Source of the DNA: Kordiimonas aquimaris
GTDB lineage: Bacteria; Pseudomonadota; Alphaproteobacteria; Sphingomonadales; Kordiimonadaceae
Direction: 5' to 3'
DNA length: 64,000 nt
Assembly (NCBI RefSeq): GCF_025574485.1
Contig: NZ_JAOBPO010000003.1
Location: forward strand, 349,867-413,866
Shown: in pieces, positions 56,196 to 64,000 of the stretch
How the letters are laid out: every line of letters starts with the position of its first letter
How positions within the stretch are numbered: the first letter of the stretch is position 1
The notes under the pieces: generated by a model
Databases searched by the model: none
The model's input: only the letters and a program-made list of their open reading frames with translations
Told to the model about the DNA's origin: nothing
Made by a program: the position numbers and the translations under genes

Positions 56196-56377
56196 ACGGT
56201 GAATTAGCTAGACATCCATAAGGTAATGTAACATCGCAATACCTTTGTTTAGTTTAACATCAAAAATTCAGATATCATAGATGAAGCCGTTGTTCAGCCA
56301 CGCTTCATATTACTGCCACTAATAGATGTTTACGTAATTTTATAGATGACCACGTTACCTGCGTAAGGAATCATATT

Positions 56378-58036
56378 ATGAGAAGACACATGTCAACGCT
56401 GCAAACGGCACTTATTACCAGCCTTGTATCCGGCCTGCTTTCAACAGTAGCTGCTCCTGCATTGTTAGCCGCAGAAGTTGAGCTTTCAACTGACATCAAG
56501 AATATCAAAGTATACCGTAACAGGGGCGCAATTGTTACGCGCGCCGGCATTCTGGAAGCCAATTCAGGTGATCATACCGTAACCATTAGCGGCCTACCCG
56601 CTGACATTGACACCACTTACGGTATCCGTGCACGTTTCGTAGGTAATGATGGTAGCATTACTCAAGTGAAGCTGGACGAACAATTCATTGAAGGCAGCAA
56701 TGCCACTGCGCAGCGTAGCATCCTTGCACAAATTGAAGAACTGGAACTAGCCACACGCGACGACCAATCGAAGATTGAAGCATTGAATATACAGCTTCGT
56801 TTTGTTGAAGGCATGAGCCAACGCACGAGTAATGCTGCTTTAACAAATAACGATGTGGATAGCGCATTCGTCGCTTTGGAAAAAACATTAGCGTTTGTCG
56901 CTGAAAACAGCAGCAAAATCATTGCCGAACGCAGCACTCTTAATAATGCTATTAAAAAGCGTGCGAATAAAATACAGGCATTGCGCCGTGAGCTTGCTCA
57001 AACAGGTAATGTAAGAAAAAGCTATACCGAAGCAACGTTAAGTCTTTCGAAAGCCATTCCGCAAAGCGCAACGCTAGAATTATCTTATCTTATAAATAAC
57101 GCAAACTGGACGCTTGAAGCCGACGCTGAATTAGATAGCGCAGCCCTTAAAAGTACTATCACCATGTTTGCTGTCATTGAGCAAAATTCAGGTGAAGACT
57201 GGCTCAATGTGCCACTTTCATTGTCAACAACGCAGATATCAAGCAACATTCAGGCATCTACGCCTTACCCCGTTTATTATAACCTGACTGACGCGAGAAC
57301 GAGAAAACTTGAATATATGCGTTCAAGCCCAGTAGCAGTTTCTGATGAAATGCTACAGGAAGCGGAAGTCAAACGGGCTGGCAGCGCTGCTTCTCCACGC
57401 TTTGCCCAAAGCTCTTTTGATGCAGAGTTTATACTTAACACACCTGTATCCATCACCTCAGGTGGTACACAGCAACGCATAGAAGTCGCCAGAAACACTT
57501 CCGATACAACCCTGAGCATTCGTACCACCCCCGCATACGGAAATGATGCTTTTCTCTATGCTCAAGCTAAATTCGCGGGCATTCCCACAATTTCAAATCC
57601 GAACGTTTCCATCATTCGCGATGGCAATTATGTTGGGCGTGGTTCGTGGCCTGACCTTACATCTGGCAAAACACTTGACCTGCCCTTTGGCCATTATGAA
57701 CGTGTAGACGTGAAAACAGTTATCCTGCCAAGCGAGGACGGCAAAAGCGGTATCTTTAATAAACGCCGCGTTGATGAAGAAAAAAAGCAATATATCGTCA
57801 CTAACAACCACAATGCGCCGCTTACGGTCGAAGTTTTTGGTGTAATGCCACAAGCATTAAACGAGGATATTGAGATAGAAACTATACGCGGGTCTTCAAC
57901 ACCAACAGAGATTAATATTGAGGACCGGCCCGGTGTCGTTATGTGGCGCAAAACACTGGATGCTGGTGAGGTATGGACCGTCAATCATTGGCTGCGCACA
58001 AGTTACCCGACAAACATGCGCCTAACAGGTAAGTAA
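56378..58036 (+). CDS. DUF4139 domain-containing exported protein
   Basis: A 552-residue exported protein with a signal peptide (about 1-31), an N-terminal DUF4140-like part (VYRNRGAIVTRAGILE...ISGLPADID), a long helical stretch (about 105-215, likely coiled coil) and a C-terminal DUF4139 beta region (LELSYLINNANWTLEADAEL, INHNAPLTVE-like segments). Related proteins are sometimes annotated mucoidy inhibitor-like. Function is unknown. AAGGA lies before the ATG. Confidence 0.85.
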   Translation: MRRHMSTLQTALITSLVSGLLSTVAAPALLAAEVELSTDIKNIKVYRNRGAIVTRAGILEANSGDHTVTISGLPADIDTTYGIRARFVGNDGSITQVKLDEQFIEGSNATAQRSILAQIEELELATRDDQSKIEALNIQLRFVEGMSQRTSNAALTNNDVDSAFVALEKTLAFVAENSSKIIAERSTLNNAIKKRANKIQALRRELAQTGNVRKSYTEATLSLSKAIPQSATLELSYLINNANWTLEADAELDSAALKSTITMFAVIEQNSGEDWLNVPLSLSTTQISSNIQASTPYPVYYNLTDARTRKLEYMRSSPVAVSDEMLQEAEVKRAGSAASPRFAQSSFDAEFILNTPVSITSGGTQQRIEVARNTSDTTLSIRTTPAYGNDAFLYAQAKFAGIPTISNPNVSIIRDGNYVGRGSWPDLTSGKTLDLPFGHYERVDVKTVILPSEDGKSGIFNKRRVDEEKKQYIVTNNHNAPLTVEVFGVMPQALNEDIEIETIRGSSTPTEINIEDRPGVVMWRKTLDAGEVWTVNHWLRTSYPTNMRLTGK

Positions 58037-58041
58037 AATAG

Positions 58042-58581
58042 CTAAAAACTGCTGCCGGGCTCTTGCAAAAAAGCAAGCTCGTCAGCAGTAGACTTTCGCC
58101 CAAGAAGAGCATTCCTGTGCGGATATCGCCCAAACCTGTCAATGATACGTTTATGCTTAAACTCAAAGTCCAGATTACTCTCTAAGCCAGCTCTCGAAAA
58201 TACTTTAACAGCATCGTCGTGAACGCGAGCACTTTCACTATGCATGTACGGCATATAGAGAAACTGTAACTTGTCTGCATTCCAGCTCTCACCTATGCCC
58301 AATGACACAGCTTCCTGCGCCAAAACCAACGCAATAGCATCACTCTCAAACGATCGACCAGATCCACGAAACATATTACGCGGAAACTGATCCAGAATAA
58401 TTATTTCGGCCAATCGGCCATTTGCGCGTGTGCGCCAAGAAGCCAGCTCTCCAACACGTGCTGCCTCGTATATTCCCAGAAAACGCTGTTTAACCAATGC
58501 ATCAAAAGTGTCCGACTTCTGCCACCAAGCTTTAGGCCCTGCTTCTTCAAACCAGAAATGTAGAATATCTTCAGGCGTCAT
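58042..58581 (-). CDS. DUF924 family protein
   Basis: A 179-residue helical protein of the DUF924 (PF06041) family with a TPR-like fold. ILHFWFEEAGPKAWW, ILDQFPRNMFRGSG, FLYMPYMHSE and RFGRYPHRNALLGR are diagnostic. Function is not established. ATG 58581 has GGAG five bases upstream; the GTG at 58587 lies inside that site. It ends five bases from the convergent DUF4139 gene. Confidence 0.93.
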   Translation of the reverse strand: MTPEDILHFWFEEAGPKAWWQKSDTFDALVKQRFLGIYEAARVGELASWRTRANGRLAEIIILDQFPRNMFRGSGRSFESDAIALVLAQEAVSLGIGESWNADKLQFLYMPYMHSESARVHDDAVKVFSRAGLESNLDFEFKHKRIIDRFGRYPHRNALLGRKSTADELAFLQEPGSSF

Positions 58582-58596
58582 AATCACTCCCTAGAA

Positions 58597-59745
58597 TTAA
58601 CTGTTTGGGCATGTTCGCACAATTGCTTCAGCAAACCTTGCAGCAAGTATCATGGTATTGGTATCAACTTTCTCTATAGTGTCCTCTGGTGTGTGTATGC
58701 CTGTCATATGGCCATAATCATCATATGATGCAAGGGTCACTGAAGGTATACCGGCACGCGCAAACCACACGCTGTCAAAATCACCCACATGATGATGCGC
58801 TGGTGTGACACGCTCAAAATCCTGATTGATACGACACACTCTATCAGCAACATGCGTCAATGCATTCTGATAGTTAACAGGTGTAAAACCACCGCTTTTC
58901 GTAACAAAACGCAAGTTTTCGCAACCGACCGTATCAATGTTAACAAGATACGTTTTTCGCGCTTTCAATTCGTTCTTATGAACATTCAAATAATGCTGCG
59001 AGCCGAGCATACCAGCCTCTTCAGCTGTTGTTATCACAAGGCGAACTTCACTATCTTCGGGCATTCGGCGCCACAACCTGCTAGCGGCAGCCGTTGCTGC
59101 AGCAACACCGCTTAGGTTATCATTTGCGCCAGGTGTGTATCCAAATCGCCAAAAATCCATGGACGCCAATAGAAGCTGCAAAGCAATCAAAGCAGCACCG
59201 AAACTGATAAAGGCACCGTTAACATTAAGGCCAAAACTGGCGAATAATGGGAAAACAACACCAAGCGCAATGACGCAGGTAGAAGCAAACAAGGCAAAAC
59301 GAAAATGAGGCACTTGATTTGCTCGATAGGCAAATGACGCTGGCGCGCTGTCAATATGCGCCATCAAAATAAATAGATTTTTGCCTTGTCCTTTACTGGC
59401 AACTAGATTTGCTGTTGTCCGGTTTGCACCCCACCAAATTATAGGGCTTCTACGCCAGTCAAAAAACAGAAACCAGCTCACAAATGCTAAAGCGCCTAAC
59501 ATCATCATAATATCTGGCATGTAGTTAGCGCCTAAAATCGCAATGATAGCCATAATGCCAATCAACCATAGAAACGGCAGATAACTAGTCGGCGCGTTAA
59601 AACCTTCTTCTTTTACCTCGACATCAAATTCACCCGTCAGTTCGGTAATTAAAGCTTCACGCGCCTCAAGCTCCTCTTCTGTACCCACACCGCGGTGTGG
59701 CCATTCCGACAAACGTGCAAATATATCTGGTGCGCTAAGAGGCAA
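58597..59745 (-). CDS. Membrane-anchored M28 family metallopeptidase
   Basis: A 382-residue zinc aminopeptidase-like protein with several hydrophobic segments inserted around the catalytic domain (about 55-95 and 148-205). The di-zinc ligand set reads His in MAHIDS, Asp in GANDNLSG, Glu in TTAEEAGMLGS, Asp in NIDTVG and His in HTPEDT, as in the family. The membrane insertions are unlike the soluble M28 enzyme at 61325. Start is TTG with AGGAAG about eight bases upstream. Substrate unknown. Confidence 0.85.
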   Translation of the reverse strand: MPLSAPDIFARLSEWPHRGVGTEEELEAREALITELTGEFDVEVKEEGFNAPTSYLPFLWLIGIMAIIAILGANYMPDIMMMLGALAFVSWFLFFDWRRSPIIWWGANRTTANLVASKGQGKNLFILMAHIDSAPASFAYRANQVPHFRFALFASTCVIALGVVFPLFASFGLNVNGAFISFGAALIALQLLLASMDFWRFGYTPGANDNLSGVAAATAAASRLWRRMPEDSEVRLVITTAEEAGMLGSQHYLNVHKNELKARKTYLVNIDTVGCENLRFVTKSGGFTPVNYQNALTHVADRVCRINQDFERVTPAHHHVGDFDSVWFARAGIPSVTLASYDDYGHMTGIHTPEDTIEKVDTNTMILAARFAEAIVRTCPNS

Positions 59746-59945
59746 TGATCATTCTTCCTGTAATATGAGTCAAAAGACTAGCCTCTACACTCAGAGAGTC
59801 TATTAAAACTAACGCGGCAAACGCCATTTAAATATACTGGAAAGTATTCAGGAAAGTATTCTGGCAATCTTGAACTGCTTCCGCTAAATATGCGCGCTAT
59901 TGATTACCAACACTATGCAAAGAAATGCATACAGGAGCCAACCAC

Positions 59946-61277
59946 GTGACAAACACCCCAGTACATATTATTGGCGGCGGCCTCGCCGGGTCAGAAGCTG
60001 CATGGCAACTGGCAGAACGCGGCGTGCCAGTGATATTGCATGAGATGCGCCCTGTTCGTAAAACAGATGCACACCATACTGACGGCCTGGCTGAACTGGT
60101 ATGTTCAAATTCCTTTCGCTCCGACGATGCGGAAAACAATGCCGTAGGTTTGTTGCATGAAGAAATGCGGCGCATGAATTCGATAATCATACGCACAGCC
60201 GATAAGCATAAAGTGCCAGCTGGGTCCGCATTGGCGGTTGACCGTGACGAGTTTTCACAAGACGTCACTGCGCAGATAGAAGCGCATCCCCAGATTCAGG
60301 TTTCGCGCGAAGAAGTAGCTGGCCTGCCACCCAAAGAATGGGAAAAAGTTATTGTCGCAACCGGGCCATTAACATCACCTGCGCTGTCTGAAGCCGTGCT
60401 GGAGTTGTGCGGTGAAGACAGCCTCGCCTTTTTTGACGCCATTGCACCTATCATCCATAAAGACAGTATCGATTTTGACATTGCCTGGTTCCAGAGCCGT
60501 TACGATAAAGGCGAAGGAGCTGATTATATAAACTTACCGATGAACAAAGAGCAATATGATGCTTTCATTGAGGCTCTCAACACTGGTGAGAAAACCGACT
60601 TCAAAGAGTGGGAAACCAACACGCCTTATTTTGAAGGCTGTATGCCCATCGAAGTTATGGCGGAACGCGGACCGGAAACACTGCGTTTTGGGCCTATGAA
60701 ACCGGTTGGTCTGCAGAGCCCACATCAAGAGGATAGGTGTCATGCCGTTGTTCAACTACGCCAAGACAACAAACTTGGCACCCTGTACAATATGGTTGGT
60801 TTTCAAACCAAACTGAAGTACGGCGAACAAACACGCATCTTCAAATCAATCCCGGGGCTTGAGAACGCCCAATTTGCACGCCTTGGCGGATTGCACCGCA
60901 ACACTTTCATCAATAGCCCACTCGTACTTGATGACCTCATGCGTATGAAGGCTGACCCGCGCCTGAGATTTGCCGGGCAAATTACAGGAGTTGAAGGTTA
61001 CGTTGAAAGCGCAGCAATGGGCTTGATGACAGGGGTATTTACAGCAATTGAATACAAAGGCGGTACAGTAACACCGCCCCCTCCGACAACCGCGTTTGGT
61101 GCACTCATTAATCACATCACCGGCGGCGCAGACGCAAAAACCTTCCAGCCTATGAATGTGAATTTTGGTCTGTTCCCACCAATGGAAGGCCGCCTGAAAC
61201 GAGCGGAACGCAAACCTGCCAAAGCAAGGCGGGCATTGGAAGATTTAAATCTATGGATGGAAACGCTTGACGCCTAA
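59946..61277 (+). CDS. trmFO: Methylenetetrahydrofolate-tRNA-(uracil-5-)-methyltransferase
   Basis: A 443-residue FAD/folate-dependent enzyme forming ribothymidine at U54 of t[23 protein letters not shown] is the dinucleotide-binding start; [42 protein letters not shown] and [14 protein letters not shown] are characteristic. GTG 59946 has GGAG eight bases upstream and gives the usual family N-terminus, so it is preferred to ATG 59925. Confidence 0.95.
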   Translation: MTNTPVHIIGGGLAGSEAAWQLAERGVPVILHEMRPVRKTDAHHTDGLAELVCSNSFRSDDAENNAVGLLHEEMRRMNSIIIRTADKHKVPAGSALAVDRDEFSQDVTAQIEAHPQIQVSREEVAGLPPKEWEKVIVATGPLTSPALSEAVLELCGEDSLAFFDAIAPIIHKDSIDFDIAWFQSRYDKGEGADYINLPMNKEQYDAFIEALNTGEKTDFKEWETNTPYFEGCMPIEVMAERGPETLRFGPMKPVGLQSPHQEDRCHAVVQLRQDNKLGTLYNMVGFQTKLKYGEQTRIFKSIPGLENAQFARLGGLHRNTFINSPLVLDDLMRMKADPRLRFAGQITGVEGYVESAAMGLMTGVFTAIEYKGGTVTPPPPTTAFGALINHITGGADAKTFQPMNVNFGLFPPMEGRLKRAERKPAKARRALEDLNLWMETLDA

Positions 61278-61324
61278 TCGCCCCTCCCTCAATGTGCGCA
61301 CGTACATTCACGAGGGGAACCGTC

Positions 61325-62725
61325 ATGACAATTTCAAGACTAACAAAAGCAGTTTTTGGCGCTGCGTTAATTGCAAGCACACCACTTGCATTTGCCGCTG
61401 ATCAGCCAGCACTGGAAGACAGCACTATAGAAACAGCCAAGATGCTGCGTGATGCTGCGCTTAAAAGCGATGTAGCATATGATTTACTCGAATCGCTCAC
61501 GACGGAAGTTGGGCCAAGGCTTGCTGGCAGTGTTAAAGAGCAAGAAGCAATCGATTGGGCAGTCGCAAAATTCAAGTCTCTGGGTTTCGACAAAGTTTAT
61601 ACTGAACCAGTACAGGTTCCAAAATGGGAACGCATTTCTGAAGCTGCATCTGTTGTAGCGCCATTTGCGCAACCACTTACAATAACAGCACTCGGCAAAT
61701 CTGCCGCCACACCAGAAGGAGGCGTAACGGCAGAGATTGTGCATTATGCCACATTTGAAGACCTGCAATCTGCTAATCCAGATGATGTAAACGGCAAAAT
61801 CGTCTTTATATCCAATCGCATGGAGCGCAAAATTGATGGTGCAGGCTATGGCCCAGCCGTTCAGGCACGTGGACGCGGTGCTTCAGAAGCAGCACGGAAA
61901 GGCGCGGTAGCTATTGTCATTCGATCTATCGGTACAGATAGTCATCGTCTGCCCCACACAGGCGGTGTTAACTACGAGGAAGATGCGCCCCGCATTGCGG
62001 CTGCCGCGCTCTCAAACCCTGATGCAGACCAGCTGGAGCGTATGATGAAACGCGGCCTGCCAATTACATTACACCTTGATATTCAAACCAAAGACCTTGG
62101 CACAGTTGAAATGGCCAATGTCATTGGAGAAATTACAGGCACGACGCTACCGAACGAATATGTTGTGCTGGGTAGTCACCTCGATAGCTGGGACCTTGGC
62201 ACAGGTGCCGTTGACGACGGCGCCGGCGTTGCAATAACCATGGCAACAGCTGACTTGATTAAACGTATAGCACCACGTCCAAAACGTACTATCCGTGTTG
62301 TTCTTTTCTCAGCCGAAGAAATTGGTCTAGTCGGTGCACGCCAATATGCCGAACGCCATGCAGCTAACATTGAAGAATTTGCTATCGGTGCAGAATCAGA
62401 CTTTGGCGCAGGCCCCATATGGGCACTCGCATCAAGAGTTAACCCTGATGCGACGTTCGTTGTTGATAAAATGGCCCAGTTAATGGGTGCTATCGGCGTT
62501 GTCCGTGCTGATCGCATTGCTGGCGGCGGCCCTGATGTTGGACAACTTGCTCGCGTTGGCATGCCTGTTATGGATTTGTTGCAAAATGGAGATGATTATT
62601 TCGATCTGCATCACACAGCTGACGACACATTTGACAAAATCATTCCAGAGAACATGAGACAGAACATGGCTGCATGGGCCGTGTTTACATACGTCGCGGC
62701 TGACTGGCCCGGCAGTTTCAAATAA
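61325..62725 (+). CDS. Secreted M28 family metallopeptidase (carboxypeptidase Q-like)
   Basis: A 466-residue exported zinc peptidase: signal peptide (about 1-24), a short PA-like insert (about 125-230) and the M28 catalytic core. The ligand set is His in LGSHLDSWD, Asp in VDDGAGV, Glu in SAEEIGLVGA, Asp in ESDFG and His in LHHTADDTF. The overall layout resembles carboxypeptidase Q/PGCP. ATG 61325 has GAGGGGAA upstream. A strong terminator follows. Confidence 0.9.
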   Translation: MTISRLTKAVFGAALIASTPLAFAADQPALEDSTIETAKMLRDAALKSDVAYDLLESLTTEVGPRLAGSVKEQEAIDWAVAKFKSLGFDKVYTEPVQVPKWERISEAASVVAPFAQPLTITALGKSAATPEGGVTAEIVHYATFEDLQSANPDDVNGKIVFISNRMERKIDGAGYGPAVQARGRGASEAARKGAVAIVIRSIGTDSHRLPHTGGVNYEEDAPRIAAAALSNPDADQLERMMKRGLPITLHLDIQTKDLGTVEMANVIGEITGTTLPNEYVVLGSHLDSWDLGTGAVDDGAGVAITMATADLIKRIAPRPKRTIRVVLFSAEEIGLVGARQYAERHAANIEEFAIGAESDFGAGPIWALASRVNPDATFVVDKMAQLMGAIGVVRADRIAGGGPDVGQLARVGMPVMDLLQNGDDYFDLHHTADDTFDKIIPENMRQNMAAWAVFTYVAADWPGSFK

Positions 62726-62750
62726 AATAGATGATTTGAACTGAAACAAC

Positions 62751-62778
62751 AAAAGGCGCTCTGGTGAGCGCCTTTTTT
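62751..62778. terminator. Terminator between M28 and TPR genes
   Basis: A 7-bp GC-rich stem GGCGCTC/GAGCGCC, extended by A-T pairs, with a 4-base loop and a six-T tail. Convergent genes make it potentially bidirectional. Confidence 0.92.
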
Positions 62779-62800
62779 GCATAGTATTAATAGATAAGTT

Positions 62801-63295
62801 CTAACTTACGTTTTCAGCAACTTTAGCAGCACTATCCGCTTCAGCTTTTTCCGCACGGTATGCTTCAATCGCTGTTTTCACCATATCAAGTGACTGACAC
62901 CCTGTTTCGCACAAGCTTGCCAACTTTGACCTATTTGCTTCTGCGCGGCCAACCATATCGCGTTTCAAAAATGCAACCGCCTGAGCCTCAAGAGCTACCA
63001 TCGCGTTTGGGTCTACGGCCAGCGCTTGACGATAATACTTTAACCCACGACCAATACGTCCTTGCGCTTCGTGCGTTTTGCCTAGCCCTACCAGCGCATG
63101 CAGGTTTGCCGGGTTAGCAACTAGCGCACGTTCGTACAAGACTTGCGCTTCTTCAGGTTTCTCGGCCCTTAGTGCCACTGTTGCTTCACCAACAAGTTGA
63201 CGCGACGCATCTTTGTACTTGTCATTAACCTGCGCAAGCGCAGTACTTGACAAGATACCCACAACTGCCGCGGTCATTATTAACTTTGAAATCAT
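62801..63295 (-). CDS. Exported TPR-repeat protein
   Basis: A 164-residue periplasmic protein with a signal peptide (MISKLIMTAAVVGILSSTALA) and two or three tetratricopeptide repeats (ARRALVANPANLHALVGLGKTHEAQG-like region, then YYRQALAVDPNAMVALEAQAVAFLKR). Two cysteines at about 129 and 133 (CETGC) may pair. The frame is open 37 codons upstream but ATG 63295 has AGAGG upstream and the only signal peptide. It follows DoxX by 49 bases. Partner unknown. Confidence 0.85.
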   Translation of the reverse strand: MISKLIMTAAVVGILSSTALAQVNDKYKDASRQLVGEATVALRAEKPEEAQVLYERALVANPANLHALVGLGKTHEAQGRIGRGLKYYRQALAVDPNAMVALEAQAVAFLKRDMVGRAEANRSKLASLCETGCQSLDMVKTAIEAYRAEKAEADSAAKVAENVS

Positions 63296-63344
63296 ACCCG
63301 AAACCTCTTTTCTCACTATTGTCGCCATCATAATCAGCAAATAT

Positions 63345-63782
63345 TTAATTGTCTGTATCTTTTCCTGCATCAAATTTTTGCTCAGGAAGATGGTGTAACC
63401 CAACAAGCACCAAGCTCGAAATCAACAAAATGCTATATTCCATACCATTGCGCCCAAGACCGACAACAAACCACCCTTCACGTGCATGAACCAGAATAAT
63501 ACCCATGGTATAAATCACGGCGAACAAACCGGAGAGATAAGGTACAAAACGGCCTAGTAAAAATACAGTAGCGCCGACAATCTCAAACAGCGTAATAGCC
63601 CAAGCAATCAGCTGCCCAAAAGGAAAACCCTGAGCATCAAGAAACACGCCAAAAGGTGCTACTCCTCCAGCGAGAAGGCGCGCCCATCCATGGGCCATGA
63701 GAAAAGCACCCAACAAACAGCGGAACGCAATGATACTGTTAGAGGGTTTGCCTTGAGCAATACCGATGTTGAGAAAATCCAC
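63345..63782 (-). CDS. DoxX family membrane protein
   Basis: A 145-residue protein with four predicted transmembrane segments and DoxX-family features (LLGAFLMAHGWARLLAGGVAPFG near the start, LFEIVGATVFLLGRFVPYL, and a C-terminal NGMEYSILLI). DoxX proteins are linked to redox or sulfur metabolism in a few species, otherwise unknown. The start is GTG with AAAGG upstream. It lies 40 bases after the RsmB-like gene. Confidence 0.85.
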   Translation of the reverse strand: MDFLNIGIAQGKPSNSIIAFRCLLGAFLMAHGWARLLAGGVAPFGVFLDAQGFPFGQLIAWAITLFEIVGATVFLLGRFVPYLSGLFAVIYTMGIILVHAREGWFVVGLGRNGMEYSILLISSLVLVGLHHLPEQKFDAGKDTDN

Positions 63783-63822
63783 TTTAAGCCTTTAATATTT
63801 CAAAACCTGAAATACAAATACG

Positions 63823-64000
63823 CTAAATTTTTTCAAGGATTGCAACAAAGAAACCGTCCGTTTGGTGCATATGCGGGGCGAGTTGAAGAAAACGGGGGTC
63901 TGATGACAGCGTTTCAGGCACAGGTGCCTCTAATGTATCTGTCCATATATCAGCATATGGTTTTACTTGCCATTTACCGTTTTGAGTATCCATGAAAGCA
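63823..64000 (-). CDS. RsmB/NOL1-NOP2-Sun family rRNA methyltransferase, C-terminal end
   Basis: The last 59 residues of a gene entering from the right edge. The end LQLAPHMHQTDGFFVAILEKI, preceded by ETLSSDPRFLQ, matches the C-terminus of the 16S rRNA m5C967 methyltransferase family, where the TDGFF motif is nearly constant. The catalytic domain is outside the window, so RsmB versus a sister family member cannot be proved. Confidence 0.75.
   Translation of the reverse strand, partial: AFMDTQNGKWQVKPYADIWTDTLEAPVPETLSSDPRFLQLAPHMHQTDGFFVAILEKI

Overview
The window is a gene-dense piece of an alphaproteobacterial chromosome, close to wall-to-wall coding and of moderate GC. The lineage is inferred from several markers: a DUF2155 / MlaD / NDUFA12-family block beside aat, a DUF455 ferritin-like protein, a bactofilin next to an M23 peptidase, a B12-dependent class II ribonucleotide reductase, an RNase E with a long basic tail, and a GTTC-N7-GTTC LexA box before uvrA. 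No prophage, insertion sequence, CRISPR array, tRNA or rRNA was recognised. A marine or Kordiimonadales/Sphingomonadales-like relative is possible, but the sequence alone does not settle it.

Layout. 1-3.7 kb: start of a cysteine desulfurase (cut by the window edge), an alpha/beta hydrolase, anmK and tyrS. 3.8-15.8 kb: a cyclase-family protein, a giant AsmA/YhdP-like envelope protein, glnE, a peroxiredoxin, a DUF455 protein, an M23 peptidase overlapping a bactofilin, and a secreted M24 peptidase. 15.8-21.4 kb (minus strand): amidase, PBP1a, prfB and a ClpP-type protease. 21.4-27.2 kb: a long rne leader, rne, a BepA-like M48 protease and a DsbA-like oxidoreductase. 27.2-32.7 kb: thiS-thiG, aroQ-accB-accC-aat, and the opposing NDUFA12-mlaD-DUF2155 block. 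32.7-36.9 kb: a structured intergenic region and nrdJ. 37-45.8 kb: a GGDEF/EAL protein, a DUF4389 protein with a histone-H1-like tail, a glycerophosphodiesterase with a probable 31-residue membrane peptide behind it, a sterol-desaturase-like enzyme, a thiolase plus acyl-CoA dehydrogenase pair, and a patatin. 45.8-48.7 kb: mobA divergent from a YdeP/FdhF-type molybdoenzyme. 48.8-56.2 kb: small secreted proteins, a TolB-like beta-propeller, an orphan solute-binding protein, ssb, a GFA enzyme and SOS-controlled uvrA. 56.4-64 kb: a DUF4139 protein, DUF924, two M28 peptidases, trmFO, a TPR protein, DoxX and the end of an RsmB-like methyltransferase.

How the genes fit together. Themes are cell-envelope building (AmiC-type amidase, PBP1a, M23/bactofilin, BepA-like and DsbA-like folding factors, YhdP-like and MlaD lipid handling), translation and RNA turnover (tyrS, prfB, aat, trmFO, rsmB, rne), DNA precursor supply and repair (nrdJ, ssb, uvrA), and lipid metabolism (accBC, thiolase, acyl-CoA dehydrogenase, desaturase, patatin). 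No new multi-gene defence or biosynthetic system was found. The most informative hidden signals are a canonical +1 programmed frameshift in prfB, a LexA box before uvrA, a 28-bp inverted repeat and a nested hairpin upstream of nrdJ, a terminator-like hairpin inside the rne leader, and the small membrane ORF between the glycerophosphodiesterase and its terminator.
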